Part shown: positions 59,201 to 64,000 of the stretch, one piece after another
How the letters are laid out: every line of letters starts with the position of its first letter
How positions within the stretch are numbered: position 1 is the first letter of the stretch
NCBI GenBank assembly: GCA_002422665.1
Contig: DITA01000059.1
Location: forward strand, 1-64,000
Direction of reading: 5' to 3'
Source: Cloacibacterium caeni_C
GTDB taxonomy: Bacteria; Bacteroidota; Bacteroidia; Flavobacteriales; Weeksellaceae
Length of the DNA stretch: 64,000 nt
The notes under the pieces: generated by a model
The model's input: only the letters and a program-made list of their open reading frames with translations
What the model was told of the DNA's origin: nothing
The model's database searches: none
Program-made: the position numbers and the translations under genes

Positions 59201-60476
59201 AGCAATTAATTCAGAAATTACTATTTGTGATAATAATTTAGACGGAGCGTATGATGTAAATCTGCTTGCATATAAAGATAGTATGGTTCAATATCCTAAT
59301 GAGGACAATAAATTTAAATTTTATAAAGAATTTGCCGATATTAATGTTGCAGGAAAAGAAATTACAAACCCAGAAAATTTTATACTTGATGCTAATACTT
59401 CTAAAATTTGGGTATATGTAGAAAATTTACCTAACTGTGGAAGTTATGCTGAGATTAATTTCAAGAAAGGGGAAGTATTGACTCTTGGTCAAAAACAATT
59501 TTATATAGATAATATTTGTGATACAAATAATGACAAAAAAGAAATAATAGACCTTACCGGTTTCGAAAGTAATTTTAGCTCATCTTACACTTATGAATAT
59601 TATGATAATCAGTCTGATTTATGGCTGGGTCAAAATAAAATTCAAAATCCTGCATCTTATGCTTATGATGGAAATAGTGGGGATTCTACTATATATGTGA
59701 AGGTTTCTCAAGAAGGTTTTTGTCCAGATTTTTATACCATAAATGTTGTTTTGAAGACAACACCTATGATTGAAATTCCAGACTATTATTATTGTAAAAA
59801 TGATATGGTAGGTATAGAAATAAGACCAAATTTCAATGGGCTAAATGTGGTGAACTATCATTGGGAGTTCCCAGACGGAACGATTAAAGATGGAGTTGAT
59901 TATTTAACAAATATCAAAACCTTAGGAACATATACATTAACATTAACCAATTCACTAGGTTGTACATATACTACAACGTTTAAAGTTTTAAATGAAGAAA
60001 CTCCTAGAATTGTATCTTTAACTGGAAAAAATGATTATTACACCATAAAAGCTGATGGAATACCAGGGCGAAAAATTGTTTATTCTCTAGATTTAATTCA
60101 TTGGCAAGACAGTAATGTATTTTATAATTTAGAGGTTGGTGATTATATTTTTTATGTGAAATATTCAGATTCAGATTGCTATGGAGATTCCATTAAAGGT
60201 AAAATTTTTAATCTGAAAAATGCTTTTTCACCAAATGGAGACGGAATTAATGATTATTGGGAGCTAACTGGATTAGATGTTTTCAGTAATAATTCTACAT
60301 TGCAGATTTTTGATAGGTACGGCAATATGGTGTACAAAGAGGTAAGTAATACAGAATTTAAATGGGATGGGAAATCAAATTCTAGAGTATTAAATTCAGA
60401 TACTTATTGGTTTGTTATAACAGCTGGAGATGAGAGAATTTACAAAGGGTGGATTTATCTTAAGAATAAAAAATAA
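56256..60476 (+). CDS. Giant T9SS type B sorted repeat protein, paralog 2
   Basis: The 1406-residue protein has the same order as its upstream neighbour. It has a signal peptide (MNFKKNYSFFIAILLVSFSFFKAQ), the nidogen-like N-terminal domain (LPFKFCFYGQVYNQLVIGSN), then CD-x-N-x-DG modules (CDNNDDGAENFNW, CDNNSDGKENIDL, CDNNLDGAYDVNL, CDTNNDKKEIIDL). It ends in the type B sorting domain FSPNGDGINDYW... GWIYLKNKK. The two proteins are more than half identical by eye, with islands such as HWQDSNVFYNL unchanged. A separate promoter lies upstream. A terminator follows the stop. Confidence 0.88.
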   Translation: MNFKKNYSFFIAILLVSFSFFKAQTASDFFISDAKNEKEVLVNCNYPLVNGNCVALSANYPSFKQTDNYAVSSINYTPYAVVNKTVITDDLDDSFSGIINLPFKFCFYGQVYNQLVIGSNGMISFDTYQANQANPANFSEALPNPNLPKEAIFGVFHDMFFSESNGSEINYAVIGTAPYRKFVVNFRNGRISGCDSEASSSQIVLSEGSNNIEIFVENKPLACDLTRFKNAVIGINDATGDLGLAAPGRNTGIWSAQNEAWVFTPNADSLTPDIIWYDSNNNIIGTNKNLTVCPTKNETYKVEIIYTNCNNEKIIYSDTINVNFAADYPLVKDYSKIFCNSTEQVILADYKSSIVTGDVSLFNFEFRDALTNQVLNESTPILITSNRNIKVTVSNKNDANCKKVANLSFLSQNIYNYQPVICDFANDGIENNFLLSNLNSQLVGTNYQGTVSYFTSYNNAANNQNAIINYNLINGNQFYIRLVQGECVNILGPIEVRFNSSPIVNNASLDVTICDNNDDGAENFNWAENLKNKLTTESGMSIRVFNTYQEAFTALSNQLGLTQIREGNYKVYARVQSASGCFSIAEVNMNVTFNSIEARDIGKVICFDGTKDITIDLESYYNEMLINPSGEDVAFFGSVSNAQTNLPSREISSTQIITDNGDYIVKNFYARFSNGDCYTIKRIRVILVKLTVNKDKFEVCDIGNDGLEKITLSKYTRDINNQSGTRVVFYSTQSEADNNSTSVLRLVDLTSSSTVYARISLSDCVLVVPITFNLVRTPDIDIEIQQDFPIYCDNNSDGKENIDLTQLQPIINTNNELVEFSYFKSYNAQNGTFADPYSEPSNTEVQDGEILYVKVKYIDSDCFSVAKVTVRLPVINDVINLNQNAVLKTCNEDFSVSEIFNLEEAVSQLFDQQNNNVLLDNLQITYYVNENFANQGTSAGKISVPSSYISTAANTYVYARFQSQYGCYSIAPINLLFVLPAKAINSEITICDNNLDGAYDVNLLAYKDSMVQYPNEDNKFKFYKEFADINVAGKEITNPENFILDANTSKIWVYVENLPNCGSYAEINFKKGEVLTLGQKQFYIDNICDTNNDKKEIIDLTGFESNFSSSYTYEYYDNQSDLWLGQNKIQNPASYAYDGNSGDSTIYVKVSQEGFCPDFYTINVVLKTTPMIEIPDYYYCKNDMVGIEIRPNFNGLNVVNYHWEFPDGTIKDGVDYLTNIKTLGTYTLTLTNSLGCTYTTTFKVLNEETPRIVSLTGKNDYYTIKADGIPGRKIVYSLDLIHWQDSNVFYNLEVGDYIFYVKYSDSDCYGDSIKGKIFNLKNAFSPNGDGINDYWELTGLDVFSNNSTLQIFDRYGNMVYKEVSNTEFKWDGKSNSRVLNSDTYWFVITAGDERIYKGWIYLKNKK

Positions 60477-60480
60477 AACT

Positions 60481-60510
60481 AAAAAAGCTTCACCATCGTG
60501 AAGCTTTTTT
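60481..60510. terminator. Bidirectional terminator
   Basis: AAAAAAGCTTCAC pairs with GTGAAGCTTTTTT across a 4-base loop. It lies between the convergent T9SS gene and glnS and can serve both strands. Confidence 0.85.
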
Positions 60511-60527
60511 ATTTATAACTTGAAATT

Positions 60528-62201
60528 TTAATCAATTTTAAAACTGTCTTTCAGCGTAACCGTTCTGTTGAAGATTAATTGTTCTGAAGTAGAATCTTTA
60601 TCAGGAGTGAAATAACCAATTCTTTGGAACTGATAATGGTCTCCCACTTTTGCATTTTTAAGGCTTGGCTCAGCAAAACCTTGAACTTTTTTCAGAGAAT
60701 CTTTGTTCACGAATTCCATGAAATCTGTTTCTTTTTCAGCATCTGGTTGCTCGTGAGTAAATAATCTGTCGTAAATTCTTACTTCAATTGGTAAAGCATG
60801 TTTTGCAGAAACCCAGTGAAGCGTTCCTTTTACTTTTCTCATACTTGCTTCAGTTCCGCTTCCAGATTTAGATTCTTCGTCATAAGTAGCGTAGATAGTA
60901 GTAATTTCGCCATTTTCATCTTTTTCTACTCTGTTGGCTTTAATAATGTAAGCAGATTTTAGTCTTACTTCTCCACCAATGGTTAATCTGAAGAACTTTT
61001 TCGGAGCTTCTTCCATGAAATCTTCTCTTTCGATGTAAAGTTCTCTGCTGAAAGGCACTTCTCTAGTTCCTGCGTTTTCGTCTTCAGGATTGTTTTCTGT
61101 TTCAAGCCATTCTTCTTTATCTTCAGGATAATTTTCAATGATGAGTTTTACAGGATTGACTACAGACATTACTCGGGTAGAAACTTTGTTGAGGTCTTCT
61201 CTTACGCAGAATTCTAGCAACTGAATATTGATGAGGTTTTCGCGTTTTGCAACGCCCACTCTGTCAATAAATTCTCTGATGGCTTTCGGAGTGTAGCCCA
61301 ATCTTCTCATTCCAGAAATCGTAGGCATTCTAGGGTCATCCCAGCCTGTTACTACGCCTTCTGCTACTAATCTTTGTAATTTACGTTTAGAAGTTACCAT
61401 GTAAGTAACGTTCATTCTCGCAAATTCTCTTTGTTTATTTCTTACTTTTCCATCTTCATAAACTTGGTCTAAATACCAATCATAAAGAGGTCTGTGATTT
61501 TCGAATTCTAATGAACAAAGGGAATGTGAAATTTGTTCTAAATAATCAGATTCACCATGAGCCCAATCGTACATAGGATAGATTTTCCATTTTTCACCGG
61601 TTCTGTGGTGTGGTCTTTTCAGAATTCTGTACATAACAGGGTCACGCATGTTCATATTCGGCGAAGTCATGTCTATTTTAGCTCTTAGAGACATTGTGCC
61701 TTCTTCGAACTCTCCGTTTTTCATTCTTTCGAATAAATCTAGAGATTCTTCTATAGGCCTGTTTCTATATGGAGATTCTATTCCCGCTTCGGTAGGATTT
61801 TTTCTTTGTTCTGTAATCACTTCAGAAGGCTGTTCATCTACATAGGCTTTTCCTTGTTTAATCATTTCTACAGCCCAATCATACAACTGCTGGAAGTAAT
61901 CAGAAGCGTATAACTCTTGGTCGTATTTGAAGCCAAGCCATTTAATATCTTCTTTGATGGCATCTACGAATTCTTGTTCTTCTTTTTCGGGATTGGTGTC
62001 GTCAAATCTTAAATTAACAGGAGCACCATATTTTTCTCCTAAACCGAAGTTGATACAAATCGCTTTGGTATGTCCTACGTGTAAATAACCATTAGGTTCT
62101 GGTGGAAATCTAAAACGCAATTTAGATTTATCTAAACCATTTTCTAAATCATTTTCGATGATTTGTTCAATAAAATTGAGCGGTTTTTTTTCTTCTTCCA
62201 T
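60528..62201 (-). CDS. glnS: Glutaminyl-tRNA synthetase
   Basis: The 557-residue class I enzyme begins with a helical segment, then the HIGH motif HVGH (41-44) in PPEPNGYLHVGHTKAI. VTSKRKLQRLVAEG at about 272 holds the KMSKS-like loop, and two C-terminal anticodon-binding barrels follow. The size equals E. coli GlnRS. GlnRS charges tRNA-Gln directly, so this organism need not rely on the Gat amidotransferase route for glutamine. The gene is single, with a TAAATTTG element 20 bases upstream. Confidence 0.95.
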   Translation of the reverse strand: MEEEKKPLNFIEQIIENDLENGLDKSKLRFRFPPEPNGYLHVGHTKAICINFGLGEKYGAPVNLRFDDTNPEKEEQEFVDAIKEDIKWLGFKYDQELYASDYFQQLYDWAVEMIKQGKAYVDEQPSEVITEQRKNPTEAGIESPYRNRPIEESLDLFERMKNGEFEEGTMSLRAKIDMTSPNMNMRDPVMYRILKRPHHRTGEKWKIYPMYDWAHGESDYLEQISHSLCSLEFENHRPLYDWYLDQVYEDGKVRNKQREFARMNVTYMVTSKRKLQRLVAEGVVTGWDDPRMPTISGMRRLGYTPKAIREFIDRVGVAKRENLINIQLLEFCVREDLNKVSTRVMSVVNPVKLIIENYPEDKEEWLETENNPEDENAGTREVPFSRELYIEREDFMEEAPKKFFRLTIGGEVRLKSAYIIKANRVEKDENGEITTIYATYDEESKSGSGTEASMRKVKGTLHWVSAKHALPIEVRIYDRLFTHEQPDAEKETDFMEFVNKDSLKKVQGFAEPSLKNAKVGDHYQFQRIGYFTPDKDSTSEQLIFNRTVTLKDSFKID

Positions 62202-62220
62202 AATCAGTTCTTGAATAGCG

Positions 62221-62228
62221 CAAATTTA
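62221..62228 (-). promoter_or_regulatory. -7 element of the glnS promoter
   Basis: On the - strand this reads TAAATTTG, a full match to TAnnTTTG, 20 bases before the glnS ATG. The remaining spacer 62229-62432 is AT-rich with no other feature seen. Confidence 0.4.
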
Positions 62229-62432
62229 AGAAAATTATTAGGCTTATAAATATGATAATCTGCTATAATTATACTATAAGCAGTATTTGTTTGTTTTTTA
62301 AGCTATTTAGTGTAATTTTAGTAATAAAGTTGAGATATTTCGATAAAAAATATTATTTTTATTTCTTAATTTGTGTTAAGAAACTTAAAAATTAAGTTTT
62401 TGACTAGAGTTTTTCCTTTAAATTGCTTAAAA

Positions 62433-63062
62433 ATGTCTATCAAAGTTGCCGTAGTAGAAGATGAAAAGCATTATAATAATGCACTAAAAAAAATTATTGA
62501 CAACGATTCGGAGTTGGACTGTGTTGCTCAATTATATTCAGGGGCAGAATCTTTAGCTTTATTAAAAGAGATGAAACCAGATGTGGTTTTGATGGATATT
62601 AAACTTCCTGATATGAGCGGTATAGAAGTGGTTTCTAGAGTTATAGATGATATGTCAGAAACCAAATTTATAATGTGTACCAGTTTTGAAGATGATGCGC
62701 ATATTTATGATGCGCTAAAAACAGGAGCTTCTGGCTATCTTATCAAAGGAGAAACGATGGATAAAATTATTGCTTCCATAAAAGATGTTTACCAAGGTGG
62801 CGCACCGATGAGTTTTGGAGTTGCAAAAAGAGTTTTACAATATTTTAGAGAAGAAAAAACAATTGTGAATCAACAACTGAACGATTTGTCAAAAACCGAA
62901 TTTGAAATTTTAGAACTCTTGGCAAAAGGCTATTTGTATAAAGAAATCGCAGAAATAAAACAAGTGACCATAGATACTATAAAAAAACATGTGAGCAATA
63001 TTTACAAAAAACTTCATGTGAATAATAAAGTTGAAGCCATAAATATTCTTAAAAACTTATAA
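62433..63062 (+). CDS. NarL/LuxR-family response regulator
   Basis: The ATG 62433 (MSIKVAVVEDEKHYNNALKK) is preferred; the extension to 62373 begins at a weak start and adds no domain. In 209 residues, a receiver domain (Glu9-Asp10-Glu11, phosphoacceptor Asp55 in VLMDIKLPDMSG) is followed by a LuxR helix-turn-helix (LAKGYLYKEIAEIKQVTIDT, then KKHVSNIYKKLHVNN). Such regulators pair with a sensor kinase, often HisKA_3 type; the partial membrane protein two genes downstream could be that kinase. Confidence 0.9.
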   Translation: MSIKVAVVEDEKHYNNALKKIIDNDSELDCVAQLYSGAESLALLKEMKPDVVLMDIKLPDMSGIEVVSRVIDDMSETKFIMCTSFEDDAHIYDALKTGASGYLIKGETMDKIIASIKDVYQGGAPMSFGVAKRVLQYFREEKTIVNQQLNDLSKTEFEILELLAKGYLYKEIAEIKQVTIDTIKKHVSNIYKKLHVNNKVEAINILKNL

Positions 63063-63081
63063 TAATTTCTTATAACTCAGC

Positions 63082-63903
63082 ATGAAAAAATTAATTAAAT
63101 TTCCATGGTTAGCAGGTCTTTTGCTTTGTTTATTTTTAATAGCTTGTGTAGATAAAAAACAGTTACCAAAAGAGGATGTATTACTTGCTCATGTTCCTAT
63201 GCCTGCGAAATTAGATTCTGCTATGCGTCACAGTTTTGATAAGGAAACCTACAAAATTCTTAAAAAATTAAATGCTAAAAATGAGAAATCTTTTAAAGTA
63301 AATAAAGAAAATTATTTGCAAATGATTGAACAGATTCCTGCTGGTGCAGATAGAGTAGCATTTAGTTTTGTACAGTTTAATAAAGATAAGTTTCCTAATC
63401 AATATCAAGAGTTGGCTCAATTTGATGGGGAACTCTATATGCTATATTATTATATGGATAAATCTGGTAAAAACATTACTGGAAGAGCCTATGCAATGTT
63501 AGATATAAAGCAAACCATAGAAATTGATGAAAAGGATTATGAAATTATGGAGAATGATTATATAAATAACATAAAACCTTATATTGACAAAGTAGTGAAG
63601 GGAACGCAAGGAAACACTCTTAGAGTGAAAATGATGAAAGATGAACTGCTGGCTTATAAAAATAGAGCGATGACAAAGAAGAATGTAAAAAACTTTAAAA
63701 TTACTCTAGCTCAGTGGGTTAATTACGAATCTATTCTCTCCAAGACAGAATCAAGTATACTTAGAAAAAAATTAAAATTATATACAGATGAAAGTGTGGG
63801 GCAAATGACCTTTATTACAGACTGTCAGAATCCTGAAGGCGGAGATGTAGAAAGTTTGTCTGGCTTTGATTTAAATCATTTTTGTCCTCAAGATTGCCCT
63901 TAA
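63082..63903 (+). CDS. Hypothetical lipoprotein, 273 aa
   Basis: The protein has a lipoprotein signal (MKKLIKFPWLAGLLLCLFLIAC, Cys22). The mature part is mixed alpha/beta, Lys/Asp-rich, with Cys-containing ends (ITDCQNPEGG, NHFCPQDCP). I do not recognise the family. It follows the response regulator by 19 bases and precedes a partial membrane protein by 4 bases, so all three should be one operon, perhaps a surface-sensing system. Confidence 0.65.
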   Translation: MKKLIKFPWLAGLLLCLFLIACVDKKQLPKEDVLLAHVPMPAKLDSAMRHSFDKETYKILKKLNAKNEKSFKVNKENYLQMIEQIPAGADRVAFSFVQFNKDKFPNQYQELAQFDGELYMLYYYMDKSGKNITGRAYAMLDIKQTIEIDEKDYEIMENDYINNIKPYIDKVVKGTQGNTLRVKMMKDELLAYKNRAMTKKNVKNFKITLAQWVNYESILSKTESSILRKKLKLYTDESVGQMTFITDCQNPEGGDVESLSGFDLNHFCPQDCP

Positions 63904-63907
63904 TAGT

Positions 63908-64000
63908 ATGTTATTCAAAATTTTATCGCTCATTTATGACACTGTAATTTTTACAGCAATGTCATATTCTATTTATCTGTGGCTCAAAAAAGGTTATACT
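63908..64000 (+). CDS. Membrane protein, 5' end only (possible sensor kinase)
   Basis: An ATG at 63908, 4 bases after the previous stop, opens a frame that runs to the window end. The peptide starts MLFKILSLIYDTVIFTAMSY and is strongly hydrophobic, consistent with a first membrane helix. Placed after a NarL-type regulator it may be the partner sensor kinase, but only 31 residues are visible. Confidence 0.5.
   Translation, partial: MLFKILSLIYDTVIFTAMSYSIYLWLKKGYT

Overview
The window is a piece of an AT-rich genome from the phylum Bacteroidota, class Flavobacteriia, most likely a Chryseobacterium/Cloacibacterium-like member of the Weeksellaceae. The evidence is the gliding-motility genes gldB and gldC, two giant secreted proteins ending in a type IX secretion (T9SS) type B sorting domain, a PafA-type alkaline phosphatase, a barnase/barstar pair, and several promoters of the Bacteroidota form TTG-N17-23-TAnnTTTG. 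Shine-Dalgarno sequences are mostly absent, as usual in this phylum. A run of 100 N at 47800-47899 marks a scaffold join. I saw no tRNA, rRNA, CRISPR array or transposase.

Region 1 (1-19239), + strand, is an accessory and defence region beginning just after the end of dnaK. It holds an AAA+ ATPase, several unrecognised proteins, a WYL-domain regulator and a DUF2779 protein that fuses a Cas4/RecB-like nuclease with four suitably placed cysteines to a DEDD-exonuclease-like domain. A complete type I restriction-modification operon follows: hsdM, hsdS, a small acidic gene, two overlapping DUF262 (GmrSD-like) genes, hsdR and a frameshifted gene. It ends with a nucleoid-associated protein gene. A 22-bp inverted repeat, each arm made of two 11-mers, lies upstream of hsdM.

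Region 2 (19240-29875) is housekeeping: cysE-cysK (cysteine synthesis), mdh, pafA, a DUF4136 lipoprotein, a DUF5522 protein, a minimal HExxH protein, a D-cysteine desulfhydrase/ACC deaminase-like enzyme, a LysM glucosaminidase and hemL. Its spacers are unusually rich in hairpins, minisatellites and dispersed repeats.

Region 3 (29876-36343) is a run of - strand genes: gldB, gldC, a cystathionine gamma-synthase-like enzyme, a GNAT acetyltransferase, a DinB-like protein, tsaC, a lipoprotein and a CCA-adding-enzyme homologue. nadE is divergent from gldB and is followed by a membrane-anchored barnase and its barstar inhibitor.

Region 4 (38192-51695) has a surface lipoprotein and a TonB-dependent receptor, divergent from a PhoB/PhoR-like two-component system. 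Then come a pRiA4b ORF3-like protein, a GH13 glycosidase lipoprotein, a GreA/GreB-like protein, thyA, the N gap, a 5'-truncated M1 aminopeptidase and a mevalonate-pathway HMG-CoA synthase.

Region 5 (51696-64000) holds two tandem 4.2-kb paralogous genes for T9SS-secreted repeat proteins, glnS on the - strand, and a NarL-type response regulator with a lipoprotein and the start of a membrane protein cut off by the window end.

The best candidates for unusual biology are the hsdMS-acidic ORF-DUF262-DUF262-hsdR operon, the barnase homologue carrying cysteines at the two positions of a well-known engineered disulfide, and the tandem giant adhesin-like genes.
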